A DNA stretch of 64,000 nt, from NCBI GenBank assembly GCA_902495355.1, contig CABUWV010000001.1:62001-126000 (forward strand), read 5' to 3'. The stretch is from an uncultured Collinsella sp. (GTDB taxonomy: Bacteria > Actinomycetota > Coriobacteriia > Coriobacteriales > Coriobacteriaceae). This document shows positions 47,491 through 56,772 of the stretch, piece after piece. A model generated the notes under the pieces. The model made no database searches. It was not told the DNA's origin and was given only the letters and a program-made list of their open reading frames with translations. Each line of letters begins with the position of its first letter. The first letter of the stretch is position 1. The translations under genes and the position numbers were made by a program.

Positions 47491-49035
47491 GTGGCCGGAA
47501 TCGGTTTTGAGCTCAAGCGCCTGTTTAGGCGCAAGGGTCTGTTTGCCACGATGCGCGCCTATGGCTACGCCGGCATTGTGTGTACGGGCCCCATGCTGCT
47601 GGGCGTGCTGCTCCAGGTGGGTATCTTGGTGCTGTGCGGTCTGTGGGGTGTGGGCCGTGCCAACCAAGATCTGCTGGTGTGCATGGTGACCTATACGCTG
47701 CTGGCGTCGCTCACGCTCACGAGTTTTTTCTCTATGCCGGTCACGCGCTTTTTGGCCGATATGCTTTTTGCCGAGCGCGAGGATGAGATCCTACCTTCGT
47801 TTTGGGGCTCCAACGCCATTATGCTCGTTGCGGGCACGGTGCTCTACGGCGTCTTTCTGCTGTTCTCGGGCGCCACGCTGCTTCAGGGGCTGCTGTGCCT
47901 GTGGCTGTTCAACATTATGATCGTCAACTGGAACGGCATGAGTTACCTCACGGCCATCAAGGATTACCGCGGTATCCTGTGCAGCTTTGCGGCTGCCATT
48001 GGCGTGGCGTGCCTGTGCGCCCTGGCCGCGCTGGCGCTGGGACTGCCGCCGGTCGAGGGCCTGTTGGTATCAATTGCTCTGGGCTACGGCGTCATGCTCG
48101 CCTGGGACGTGGTGCTGCTGTACCGGTATTTTCCGCAGAGCGATCGCAGCCCCTGGCTCTATTTACGGTGGCTTGATCAGTTTATGCCGTTGGCGCTCAC
48201 GGGCTTGTTTACCAACCTGGGCCTCTTTGCGCACTTGGTGATAATATGGGCCGGTCCCATTGGCGTGCAGGTCAAGGGCTTGTTTTATGGTGCGCCCTAC
48301 CACGATGTGCCGGCGCTCATTGCGTTTTTGACGATCCTGGTCACATCCGTCAACTTTGTGGTCTCGGTCGAGGTTAATTTCTATCCGCGCTACCGCGATT
48401 ACTACAGCCTGTTCAACGACGGTGGCGTGGTGGGCGACATTGTGGTGGCCGAGGAGGAAATGCTTGCCACGCTCAACCGAGAACTGCGGTTTTGTGCGCT
48501 CAAGCAGCTGTTTGTGACGGCGGCGGTCATCTCGCTCGAGACCACGGTGCTGTCGGCCCTACCGTTGGGCTTTAATAACCTGATGCACGGGTATTTTCGC
48601 ACGTTGTGCGTGGGCTACGGCCTGTATGCCGTGGGCAATACGGTGTTGCTCATCTTGCTGTACTTTACCGACTACAAGGGGGCCGTGCTGGCCTCGGGGC
48701 TGTTTGCCGGTGTGGCCGGGCTGGCGACTGCCGTTTCTTTGCTCTTGCCGCAGCAGTTTTACGGCTTTGGCTTTTTGTTGGGTGCGGCGGTGTTTTTTAT
48801 CGTGGCGCTGCTGCGGCTCGATACCTATACCGCCAACTTGCCGTATCGTATCCTGAGCCAGCAGCCCATTGTGGCGACCGTCAAAACGGGTCGCTTTACA
48901 CAGCTGGGCCGCTTGCTCGACCGTGCCGAACAGCGCTATGAGGAAGGCCGACATAAGGGCGTGCCGCACGGCGCGTTTGAGCGCGCAGTAGTTCGCGTGT
49001 ATCGCAAGCATTGGGGAGGTTCTGATGACCGATAG
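47491..49035 (+). CDS. pelG: PelG membrane transporter
   Basis: Polytopic protein (514 aa, about 12 segments) of the MOP type that exports the Pel polymer together with PelD and PelE. It opens GIGFELKRLFRRKGLFATMR and has the TGPMLLG segment common in PelG. The start is GTG at 47491 after GAGGGGGA, three bases past the pelF stop. It overlaps the CotH gene by 11 bases. Confidence 0.9.
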   Translation: MAGIGFELKRLFRRKGLFATMRAYGYAGIVCTGPMLLGVLLQVGILVLCGLWGVGRANQDLLVCMVTYTLLASLTLTSFFSMPVTRFLADMLFAEREDEILPSFWGSNAIMLVAGTVLYGVFLLFSGATLLQGLLCLWLFNIMIVNWNGMSYLTAIKDYRGILCSFAAAIGVACLCALAALALGLPPVEGLLVSIALGYGVMLAWDVVLLYRYFPQSDRSPWLYLRWLDQFMPLALTGLFTNLGLFAHLVIIWAGPIGVQVKGLFYGAPYHDVPALIAFLTILVTSVNFVVSVEVNFYPRYRDYYSLFNDGGVVGDIVVAEEEMLATLNRELRFCALKQLFVTAAVISLETTVLSALPLGFNNLMHGYFRTLCVGYGLYAVGNTVLLILLYFTDYKGAVLASGLFAGVAGLATAVSLLLPQQFYGFGFLLGAAVFFIVALLRLDTYTANLPYRILSQQPIVATVKTGRFTQLGRLLDRAEQRYEEGRHKGVPHGAFERAVVRVYRKHWGGSDDR

Positions 49036-50794
49036 GATGATGTCTCGTCGTCGCCTGTTTGAGGCGGCTGCCGGTGCGCTGTTGCTTTCGGGCTGCTCGG
49101 TGCAGGAAGACTCCTCGACCAAAAAGGTCAAAAAGCAGGGCAAGATTAAAAAGGCCGAGGCCTCCGACCAGTCCAAGCACCTGCGCGATAAGGACGAGCT
49201 GTACGAGGTTTACGACGACTCGGGCATTGTGACCATGTACCTGACGGTCTCGCGCGGTAACAGCTCCGAGAACACCGATCATAGCTGGGCCGAGATCAAC
49301 ACGTACTCGGTGTATGACTATGCCGACATGGGTGTGACGCGCTATCAGGTTATGGGCCTGCTGCAGCCGGGCGACGAAGAGGGCCCAGTTGCCGGCGAGG
49401 TTGGCTATGGCGAGGAAGCGCCCAATGCTACCGTGCAGGTGCGTGGCCAGACGTCGAGCGGTTATACGCAGAAGAACTACAAGGTGGAGCTCAAAAAAGG
49501 AAAAGGTACCTGGCGCCAGCAGCGTGCGATTGCGCTCAACAAGCACATGGGCGAGGGTATGCGTTTTCGCAACAAGATGGCCTATGACCTCATCCGCGGG
49601 ATTCCCCAGATGATGGGCCTGCGCACGCAGTTTGTGCATCTGTGGGTGTGCGACCAGACCGAAAAGTCCAACGATACCTTTGAGGACTACGGCCTGTTTA
49701 CGCAGGTCGAGCAGCTCAACAAGACGGCTCTCAAGGCTCACGGTCTGGATAAGAGCGGACATCTGTATAAGGTGAACAGCTTTGATTTCCATCGCTTTGA
49801 GGACACCATTAAGCTCACCGATGACCCCGACTATAACCAGACAGCGTTTGAGGGCATGCTCGAGATAAAGGGCGATTCGGACCATACCAAGTTGATCGAG
49901 ATGCTCGATGCGCTCAACGACGATACGCAAAAGATCGACGATGTTCTCGACACCTACTTCGACACCGAGAACCTGGTCTATTGGATGGCGTTTCAGATTC
50001 TGACGGGCAACTGCGATACGCAGAACCGTAACTGCTATCTGTACAGCCCGCTTAACTCCAAGGTTTGGTATATCCTGGATTGGGATAACGACGGCATGCT
50101 GCGCAAGCTCGAGTTGAGCCTGACGGGATTCTCGGATTATGCGAGCTGGGAGCGCGGCGTGAGCAACTACTGGGGTAACGTGCTGTTTAACCGCGCGCTG
50201 CGCAGCAAGTCGTTCCGCAGCGAACTCGATAGCGCCGTCAAGGACCTGCGCTCGTATTTGACCGAAGAGCGTCTGAGCAAGATGGTCGAGCATTATCGCG
50301 AGGTCACGGAGCCACTCGTCTTTGCTGCGCCCGACCTGGAGAATCTGCCCGTGACGAAGGACGAATACGAGCAGATTGCCGCGGCGATTCCTTCCGAGAT
50401 CGAGGAGAACTATAAGAGCTTTCGCGAGAGCTATAAAAAGCCTATGCCGTTCTACATCGGCGTGCCGCAGATCGAAAACGGTAAGCTGCGCATTAACTGG
50501 GATGCGTCCTACGACTTTGAGGCGCGCGACATTCGCTACACCGTAGAGCTTGCGCGCGACTATGCCATAAGCGACGTGGTCTTTAAGGCCGAGGACGTGC
50601 TGCTTCCCGAGGTGACCTGCGATGCGCCCGATGCCGGCCAGTATTTTGTGCGCGTGCGTGCCACCAACTCCGACGGCTTTACGCAAGATGCGTTTGACTA
50701 TTACGTTACCGACGATGGCAAACAGTACGGCATGAAGTGTTTTTACGTGCAAGACGGCGGTAAGGTCGTGGAGGACACGTATGAGGAGGGCTAG
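49025..50794 (+). CDS. CotH-family lipoprotein kinase
   Basis: A 589-residue protein with an N-terminal twin-Arg-like and lipobox signal (SRRRLFEAAAGALLLSGCS), so probably lipid-anchored outside the cell. The central CotH kinase domain shows VRGQTSSGYTQKNYKVELKK and the metal-binding end ILDWDNDGML. A fibronectin-like domain ends it. CotH kinases phosphorylate secreted proteins. It overlaps pelG and the VTC gene by 11 and 14 bases, so it belongs to the Pel operon. Its target is unknown. Confidence 0.85.
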   Translation: MTDRMMSRRRLFEAAAGALLLSGCSVQEDSSTKKVKKQGKIKKAEASDQSKHLRDKDELYEVYDDSGIVTMYLTVSRGNSSENTDHSWAEINTYSVYDYADMGVTRYQVMGLLQPGDEEGPVAGEVGYGEEAPNATVQVRGQTSSGYTQKNYKVELKKGKGTWRQQRAIALNKHMGEGMRFRNKMAYDLIRGIPQMMGLRTQFVHLWVCDQTEKSNDTFEDYGLFTQVEQLNKTALKAHGLDKSGHLYKVNSFDFHRFEDTIKLTDDPDYNQTAFEGMLEIKGDSDHTKLIEMLDALNDDTQKIDDVLDTYFDTENLVYWMAFQILTGNCDTQNRNCYLYSPLNSKVWYILDWDNDGMLRKLELSLTGFSDYASWERGVSNYWGNVLFNRALRSKSFRSELDSAVKDLRSYLTEERLSKMVEHYREVTEPLVFAAPDLENLPVTKDEYEQIAAAIPSEIEENYKSFRESYKKPMPFYIGVPQIENGKLRINWDASYDFEARDIRYTVELARDYAISDVVFKAEDVLLPEVTCDAPDAGQYFVRVRATNSDGFTQDAFDYYVTDDGKQYGMKCFYVQDGGKVVEDTYEEG

Positions 50795-51572
50795 CGCGCT
50801 GCTTGAGCGCTTGGCGGCTCCGCCTGCGCGAACCACGCAGGAGCGTTACCGCCACGAGCTCAAATATCTCATTAACGAGGGCGAACACGCCGCGCTTGCC
50901 TGTCGCATGGCGCCGGTATTTAAGCTGGACAAGCATGCGCGGGCGGGCGGTTACACCATTCGCAGCCTGTACTTTGACGACTACTGCAACTCGGCCTACG
51001 AGGAAAAAGACGCCGGCATTCTCATGCGCAAAAAGTATCGCGTGCGCATCTATAACGGCAGCGACAAGGTGATTAAGCTCGAGCGCAAAAAGAAGTACGG
51101 TAGCTGGATCTACAAGGAGGACGCGCCACTTACGCGTGGCGAGTTTGAGCAGATCCTGGCCGGCGACTACGACTTTTTGCTGAGGAGCCCGCACCAACTC
51201 TGCCGCGAGTTCTACATCGAGTGTATCTGTAACATGATGCGCCCGCGGACCATCGTGGATTACGAGCGCGAGCCGTGGGTGATGGACGGGGGCACCGTGC
51301 GCATCACGTTTGACATGAACGTGCGTGCCGTGGTGGGAAGCTTCGATATCTTTGACGCGACGCTGCCCGCGCTGCCGGTCCTGGAGCCCGGCAAGCTGGT
51401 GATGGAGGTCAAGTTTACCGAGTTTTGTCCGCAGCTGGTGCGCGATATGGTGCCGCCGGGCGCGGCCGAGCTTACGGCGGTCTCCAAGTACTGCCTGTGT
51501 TACGAAAAGACCGCCTACCTGCGCGGTTTTAACTACTGGGAATCGGATTTTGAGAACCGAGGGGATATTTAG
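50781..51572 (+). CDS. VTC-domain polyphosphate polymerase-like protein
   Basis: A 263-residue VTC/CYTH-like tunnel domain protein. It has RYRHELKYLINEGE, YTIRSLYFDDYCNSAYEEK, VRIYNGSDKVIKLERKKK and a late Glu-rich strand MEVKFTEFCP, the basic and acidic tunnel residues of the family. In yeast VTC makes polyphosphate; bacterial versions next to CotH and DUF4956 genes have no settled role. The ATG at 50781 overlaps the CotH gene. Confidence 0.82.
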   Translation: MRRASALLERLAAPPARTTQERYRHELKYLINEGEHAALACRMAPVFKLDKHARAGGYTIRSLYFDDYCNSAYEEKDAGILMRKKYRVRIYNGSDKVIKLERKKKYGSWIYKEDAPLTRGEFEQILAGDYDFLLRSPHQLCREFYIECICNMMRPRTIVDYEREPWVMDGGTVRITFDMNVRAVVGSFDIFDATLPALPVLEPGKLVMEVKFTEFCPQLVRDMVPPGAAELTAVSKYCLCYEKTAYLRGFNYWESDFENRGDI

Positions 51573-51575
51573 ACC

Positions 51576-52241
51576 ATGAGCACCAGGGACTTTTTTAAGA
51601 ACTCCGTCTTGGAGGCGTTTGGCCAGGTCGACCCTGCCAAGATCGGTCTTTCGCTGCTCGTGGCGCTTGCCATGGGCATCCTGATCTATTACGTGTACAA
51701 GCGCTTTTTTACCGGCGTGGTGTATTCGCGCAGCTTTGCCGTTACGCTCGTAGGCATGTGCGTGCTTACCTGTATGGTCACGCTCGCGATCTCGACCAAC
51801 GTGGTCATCTCGCTCGGTATGGTCGGTGCTCTGTCTATCGTCCGCTATCGTACGGCGGTCAAGGACCCGCTCGACCTGCTGTATTTGTTTTAGTCCATTA
51901 CCACGGGCATTACGGCAGGCGCCGGCATGTACGCGCTCGTGGCGCTCACGGCGGTGGTCATCGTGGTGATGATCGCCGGGTTTGCGAGCCATCAGGACAA
52001 GGCGCGCGTGTACATGATGGTCATTCACTACACGGGCCAGACCACCGGCGACGATATCGTGCGTGCGTTTGGGCGTACCAAGTTCACCGTTAAGTCCAAG
52101 ACGATGCACGGCGACAAAGTCGAGATGGCCGTGGAGGTATTCTCGGACGGCGTGGACATGCCCTATGCCGACGCGATTCGCACACTCGATGGCGTTGAGG
52201 ACCTGACCCTCATCCAGTACAACGGCGAGTATCATGGATAA
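51576..52241 (+). pseudogene. DUF4956 membrane protein interrupted by in-frame TAG
   Basis: The frame from the ATG at 51576 encodes several membrane segments typical of DUF4956, including STNVVISLGMVGALSIVRYR and VKDPLDLLYLF. It then meets TAG at 51891-51893 and goes on in the same frame (SITTGITAGAGMYALVALT) to 52241. A Trp codon TGG changed to TAG would explain it; family members usually have Trp there, from memory. The full product would be about 221 residues. The upstream fragment alone lacks a membrane segment and the soluble C-terminal domain, so loss of function is likely. Confidence 0.75.
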
Positions 52242-52248
52242 CTATGTT

Positions 52249-52270
52249 CCGGCGTTCGTTAGAACGCCGG
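52249..52270 (+). terminator. Hairpin after the Pel operon
   Basis: CCGGCGTTC (52249-52257) pairs perfectly with GAACGCCGG (52262-52270) over a 4-base loop, 7 bases after the DUF4956 stop. There is no T-tract. Confidence 0.45.
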
Positions 52271-52283
52271 ACCGCTCGACGCT

Positions 52284-52392
52284 GCGCGGGCATCTGCCGG
52301 GCGATCTGCCGCTCAAACCGTCGCTCACGTACATAAGTACGCTTCGCTCCTCTTTCGCCGCACCTCGCCACGGCAGCTGCCCGCTCGCTGAC
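52284..52392 (+). ncRNA. Family B structured element, copy 1
   Basis: The core at 52315-52355 (AAACCGTCGCTCACGTAC, then AAGTACGCTTCGCTCC and TCTTT) is nearly identical to 59959-59999. The outer arms are GC-rich and partly complementary (GCGGGCATCTGCCG region with CGGCAGCTGCCCGC), and unlike those of the other copy. It lies between the Pel operon and the LacI gene. It is an RNA or repeat of unknown role. Confidence 0.5.
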
Positions 52393-52477
52393 GTTTGTTC
52401 GACCAGGAATTCTATTTATTCAATTTGCTGGCAAGGCAGCTATCATGGTGCCTGTGAATTCGTTGTCAGGGGTACTC

Positions 52478-53458
52478 GTGGTAAAGATGAAAGATGTGGC
52501 CGAGCTGGCGGGCGTTTCGAGCGCCGCCGTCTCGCGCTACCTCAACGGTGGATATATCTCGGCCGTTAAGGCCAATCGCATTAAGCAGGCGATTGAGTTG
52601 ACCGGATACGTGCGGTCCAGCCAGGCTCGCGCGCTGCGCACCGGCTCTACCAAGCTTATCGGCGTCATCGTGCCTAAGATCAACTCGGAATCCGTGAGCC
52701 GCATTACGGCGGGCATCGGGCAGGTGCTTGGCCGCCGCGGGTACCAGATGTTGCTTGCCAACACCGACAACGCGGCCGATCGTGAGCTCGAATACCTCGA
52801 TTTATTCCAAAACCATCCGGTCGATGGCATTGTGCTGGTGGCAACTATGATTACCGATGAGCACCGTCGGGCGATTGAGTCGTGCCGCGTGCCCATCGTG
52901 CTGATCGGCCAGAATGTTGAGGGCACGGCTTGCGTCTATCACGACGATTACGAAGCTGCTTTTGAGCTGGGCCATGCGCTTGCAGCCCGCGTGGACGGCA
53001 AGATTGCCTACATTGGGGTTACCGAGGAGGACCGCGCGGCCGGTTATGACCGCCGTCGCGGTTTTGAGGCCGGCCTGCGCGCCGCGGGTAACCCGCTCGA
53101 TGCCGCCTTGATTCGCCTGGGCTCGTTTACGCTCGACTCGGGCTATCGCGCTGCGCGTGAGCTGCTTTCCGTCGCTCCCGATGTTTCGTTTATCGCCTGC
53201 GCGACCGATACCATGGCGGCGGGCGCGCTGCGTGCCATCGATGAGGTTCGCGGCATGGGCGAGGGCATAAACCGCGTGAGCGGTTTTGGCGACAATGCGT
53301 TTTTGCGCGCGCTGACGGGCGGCATTCCCACCGTGCATTATGGTTACCTGACCAGTGGCGTCGAGGCGACCAATATGTTGCTCAACACGCTCGATGGCGT
53401 GGAGGGGGAGCGCGGTCTAAAGACGCTCAAGCTCGGCCATCAGCTTATGAATGTCTAG
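52478..53458 (+). CDS. scrR: LacI-family regulator, probable sucrose repressor
   Basis: A LacI/GalR regulator of about 326 residues. The HTH is MKDVAELAGVSSAAVSRYLN, the hinge helix lies near RALRTGSTKLIGVIVP, and a periplasmic-binding-like effector domain follows. The GTG at 52478 would give VVKMKDVAEL with GGGG 5 bases upstream; ATG 52487 is the alternative. It lies just before sucrose PTS and hydrolase genes, with two LacI-type operators between, so it probably controls them. The gene symbol is by context. Confidence 0.8.
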   Translation: MVKMKDVAELAGVSSAAVSRYLNGGYISAVKANRIKQAIELTGYVRSSQARALRTGSTKLIGVIVPKINSESVSRITAGIGQVLGRRGYQMLLANTDNAADRELEYLDLFQNHPVDGIVLVATMITDEHRRAIESCRVPIVLIGQNVEGTACVYHDDYEAAFELGHALAARVDGKIAYIGVTEEDRAAGYDRRRGFEAGLRAAGNPLDAALIRLGSFTLDSGYRAARELLSVAPDVSFIACATDTMAAGALRAIDEVRGMGEGINRVSGFGDNAFLRALTGGIPTVHYGYLTSGVEATNMLLNTLDGVEGERGLKTLKLGHQLMNV

Positions 53459-53546
53459 ATTTTGGGCACGTCTGCCTGCCTCTGAGTCGCCTGTTTTTGC
53501 CTTAAAACTACCTTTCGCCGGCTTTTTCCTACCGTTCACCCGACTA

Positions 53547-53587
53547 TGAAAACGATTACAGACATATGAAACTGAAAACGATTACAG
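53547..53587 (+). promoter_or_regulatory. Two LacI-type operators before the sucrose PTS gene
   Basis: TGAAAACGATTACAG occurs identically at 53547-53561 and 53573-53587, 26 bases apart. It fits the near-palindromic LacI pattern TGnAAnCGnTTACA. The sites lie 56-96 bases before the PTS start and downstream of the LacI gene, so they are likely operators for repression of the PTS and hydrolase genes. Confidence 0.7.
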
Positions 53588-53642
53588 TGTAAGTGTCAAA
53601 GATGGCCGGGTGCACATGCGCCCGTTGGAGGAAAGGGAAGTC

Positions 53643-55043
53643 ATGGACTACCGCAAATCAGCCCAAGAGGTGCTCGACAACATCGGTGGCGCCGACAACG
53701 TTGTTTCGGCCGCGCACTGCGCCACGCGTCTGCGCCTGGTGATTGCCGATAACGCCAAGGTCGACAAGGAGGCCCTTGAGAATATCGACGGTGCCAAGGG
53801 CGTCTTTGAGGCCCAGGGCCAGCTCCAGATTATTTTTGGCACTGGCACCGTCAACAAGGTCTACGACGAGTTCATTGCGCTCAGCGGCGTCGAGGCTGCC
53901 ACCAAGGCCGAGGTCAAGGAGGCCGCGGCGCAGCAGCAAAATATCTTTATGCGTGCCATTAAGGTGCTCGGCGACGTCTTTGTCCCCATCATCCCCGCCA
54001 TCGTGGCTTCGGGCCTGCTGCTGGGCATTATGAGCGCCCTCAACTTTATGGCCTCCAACGGATTTATCGCTCTCGACACCAATAACTTTATTTATAAGAT
54101 TGCCGACCTGGTCTCGGGCACGTCCTTTGGCATTCTGCAGATCCTGATCGGTTACTCCGCGGCTAAGGCCTTTGGCGCCAACCCGTACCTGGGCGCCGTC
54201 GTCGGCGGTGCATTCATCAACTCCTCGCTGCAGAGCGCCTACACGGTTGCCTCCGAGGGCGTGCAGACCATGGTCACCGTCATTCCCGGTGTGTACAGCT
54301 TTGAGTGGGTCGGCTATCAGGGCCACGTGATCCCCATCGTTATCGCCTGCGCCATCCTCGCTTTCTTGGAGAAGCGTCTCCACAAGGTTGTCCCCGAGAT
54401 GTTCGACCTCTTTGTGACCCCGCTCGTCTCCGTGTTCGTGACCGTGCTCGTAACGCTCGTTGCCGTCGGTCCCATCTTTGTCTGGGCTGAGAACGCCATC
54501 CTCGGTCTGATTCAGACCCTGCTGACCCTGCCCTTCGGCATCGGTTCCTTTATCGTCGGCCTGTTCTATGCCCCCACGGTCGTTACCGGTATCCACCAGA
54601 TGTACACCGCCATCGATCTGGGCCAGCTCGCTCAGTATGGCGTGACCTATTGGCTGCCCATCGCCAGTGCCGCCAACATCGCTCAGGGTGGTGCCGCGCT
54701 CGCCGTTGCCTTTAAGACTCGCGATGCCAAGATCAAGGGCCTGGCGCTTCCTTCGGCTCTGTCCGCCTTCATGGGCATTACCGAGCCGGCCATCTTTGGT
54801 GTGAACCTGCGCTTCTTTAAGCCCTTCATCGCCGGCTGCGTCGGCGGCGGTTGCGGTGCCCTGGTCTGCGCGCTCACCTCGCTTGCCGCTTCCGGCACGG
54901 GTGTTACCGGTATCTTCGGTATCCTGCTGTGCCTGGCCCAGCCCGTGCAGTACGCGATCATGTTTGCGGTCGCCGCGCTGGTTTCCTTTGCCGTCTCGTT
55001 TGTCCTGTACAAGGACGAGCCCAAGGCTTCCGAGCAGGCGTAG
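53643..55043 (+). CDS. PTS sucrose-type EIIBC component
   Basis: A phosphotransferase permease of 466 residues. The EIIB domain has its phosphorylated Cys26 in AAHCATRLRL, and the EIIC part has about 10 membrane segments with the conserved GITEPAIFGVNLRFFKP. It belongs to the glucose-glucoside family; sucrose is inferred from the adjacent GH32 gene. No EIIA domain is fused, so a separate EIIA is needed. The ATG at 53643 follows AAAGGGAAG; the in-frame upstream ATG at 53616 is less likely. Confidence 0.88.
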   Translation: MDYRKSAQEVLDNIGGADNVVSAAHCATRLRLVIADNAKVDKEALENIDGAKGVFEAQGQLQIIFGTGTVNKVYDEFIALSGVEAATKAEVKEAAAQQQNIFMRAIKVLGDVFVPIIPAIVASGLLLGIMSALNFMASNGFIALDTNNFIYKIADLVSGTSFGILQILIGYSAAKAFGANPYLGAVVGGAFINSSLQSAYTVASEGVQTMVTVIPGVYSFEWVGYQGHVIPIVIACAILAFLEKRLHKVVPEMFDLFVTPLVSVFVTVLVTLVAVGPIFVWAENAILGLIQTLLTLPFGIGSFIVGLFYAPTVVTGIHQMYTAIDLGQLAQYGVTYWLPIASAANIAQGGAALAVAFKTRDAKIKGLALPSALSAFMGITEPAIFGVNLRFFKPFIAGCVGGGCGALVCALTSLAASGTGVTGIFGILLCLAQPVQYAIMFAVAALVSFAVSFVLYKDEPKASEQA

Positions 55044-55058
55044 GATTCGCGTAGATAT

Positions 55059-55095
55059 AACGCCCGCAGGCTCCATCCTGTGGGCGTTTTCTTTA
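55059..55095 (+). terminator. Terminator after the PTS gene
   Basis: AACGCCCGCAGG (55059-55070) pairs with CCTGTGGGCGTT (55077-55088) through a 12-bp stem with one G-U or mismatch, then TTCTTT. The hydrolase gene downstream may thus need its own promoter or read-through. Confidence 0.75.
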
Positions 55096-55147
55096 TCTGG
55101 AACCCTTGATTTGAGCGTTCGTTGATTTAATTCGATTGGATACCGAC

Positions 55148-56677
55148 ATGTCTAATGCACTTCAGCGCGATCTTGCCAAGCTCGTTGCCAACATGGATGC
55201 GGCGGCTGCCGAGCGTGGCCACGGGCCCTATGCTCAGCATTTTCACATCATGCCGCCGGCGGGCTGGCTCAACGACCCCAACGGTCTTTGCCAGGCAGAT
55301 GGCGTGTTTCACGCGTACTTTCAGTATGCCCCGTTTGATGTGAACGGCGGCGTCAAGATGTGGGGCCATGCCACAAGCCGCGACCTTATGACGTGGGACT
55401 ACGTTGGCGCCCCGCTGCTGCCCGACGAGCCGTTCGATTGCCACGGTGTGTATTCGGGCTCCGCGCTTGCCGAGGACGGTCGCATTCGCGTGTTGTACAC
55501 GGGCAACGTTAAGCTTTCCGATTCAGACGGCACGTACGACTACGTCAACACCGGCCGTCGCGCCGACACCGTGTTTGTCGAGAGTGTCGATGGACAGACG
55601 TTCAGCCAAAAGCGCGTGGTGCTGGCGTCCGAGGATTATCCCGAGGATTTGACCTGCCACGTGCGTGACCCCAAGGTGTGGCGCGATGATGATGGGCGTT
55701 ACCACATGGTGCTGGGCGCGCGTCGTCGCGAGGACGGGCCGCATGTCGAGAGCCGTTTTTGTGCGATGCACGGCGAGGGTGCCGGGCGCGATGTGGGCGA
55801 GATCCTGGTGTATGGCTCGGCTGACATGCTGAGCTGGCAGCTCGAGAGCCGTGTGTCTACGCCCGAGCGTTTTGGGTTTATGTGGGAATGCCCCGGCTAT
55901 ATCGAGCTCGATGCGAATGGCGATACCGCTGCATATTTGTCGTTCTCGCCCCAGGGCCTTGAGGGCGGCCGTTGGGACCGCGGCAACGTGTACGCCGCGG
56001 GATACATGCCTGTAACGGGCGACATTACGGGTGGTAATGACGCTTATGAGCTGGGCGAGTTCCGCCTGTGGGACGCCGGCTTTGACTTCTATGCTCCGCA
56101 GGAGTTTGCGTCCGAGGATGGTCGCCACATTCTGATCGGCTGGATGGGCATGCCCGATGAGCCGACCTATGGCAACGACCCCACCGTGGCGTGCGGCTGG
56201 CAGCACTGCATGACGGTGCCGCGTGAGCTTGCAGCCGGTGCCGACGGCGTGGTGCTGCAGCAGCCGGCGCGCGAGATTGAGCACCATTATGCCTCGGTGC
56301 GTGTGGGGGCGGGCTCGTTGGAGGTTGTCGGCGATACCTGCTTTGACGTTGTTGCCGACGGTGTCGACGGCGCGTTTACCGCGACCGTTGATGGCGAGCT
56401 GAACCTGGCATTTGTGCCCGCCGAGGGCGAACTGCCCTCGCGTTTTGAGATGCGATTTACCGATGAGGGTCGCGCTTCTGCCGGCTGCGGTCGCACCGTG
56501 CGCTGGGAGCCCGTCGACGAGGTGCGCAACGTGCGCATTGTTGGCGATGTCTCGTCGGTCGAGGTGTTTGTGAATGATGGCGCGCTCGTGTTTTCGACGC
56601 GCATCTATCCCGAGGCCTATGGCGTGACCGTTGACGCTCCGGGTGCGAGCGTTAACTATCACATGCTCATCGTCTAG
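55148..56677 (+). CDS. scrB: GH32 sucrose-6-phosphate hydrolase
   Basis: A glycoside hydrolase family 32 enzyme (509 aa) splitting sucrose-6-phosphate brought in by the PTS. It shows the nucleophile motif GWLNDPNGLCQ, the FQYAPFD segment, HVRDPKV with the conserved RDP, and the acid/base Glu in FMWECPGY. A beta-sandwich C-terminal domain follows. The ATG at 55148 is preferred over TTG 55136. Fructan or plain sucrose hydrolysis is the alternative. Confidence 0.9.
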   Translation: MSNALQRDLAKLVANMDAAAAERGHGPYAQHFHIMPPAGWLNDPNGLCQADGVFHAYFQYAPFDVNGGVKMWGHATSRDLMTWDYVGAPLLPDEPFDCHGVYSGSALAEDGRIRVLYTGNVKLSDSDGTYDYVNTGRRADTVFVESVDGQTFSQKRVVLASEDYPEDLTCHVRDPKVWRDDDGRYHMVLGARRREDGPHVESRFCAMHGEGAGRDVGEILVYGSADMLSWQLESRVSTPERFGFMWECPGYIELDANGDTAAYLSFSPQGLEGGRWDRGNVYAAGYMPVTGDITGGNDAYELGEFRLWDAGFDFYAPQEFASEDGRHILIGWMGMPDEPTYGNDPTVACGWQHCMTVPRELAAGADGVVLQQPAREIEHHYASVRVGAGSLEVVGDTCFDVVADGVDGAFTATVDGELNLAFVPAEGELPSRFEMRFTDEGRASAGCGRTVRWEPVDEVRNVRIVGDVSSVEVFVNDGALVFSTRIYPEAYGVTVDAPGASVNYHMLIV

Positions 56678-56715
56678 GAGAATCGTCGCATATCGGCGCT
56701 ATACTGCAGCCGTTG

Positions 56716-56750
56716 CCCACGATGCGGGGAACACCCGCATCGTGGGTTTA
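56716..56750 (+). terminator. Terminator after the GH32 gene
   Basis: CCCACGATGCGGG (56716-56728) pairs perfectly with CCCGCATCGTGGG (56734-56746) over a 5-base loop, then TTTA. A 13-bp stem. Confidence 0.75.
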
Positions 56751-56772
56751 TGTTATGAAGGGACGGTGTCGT

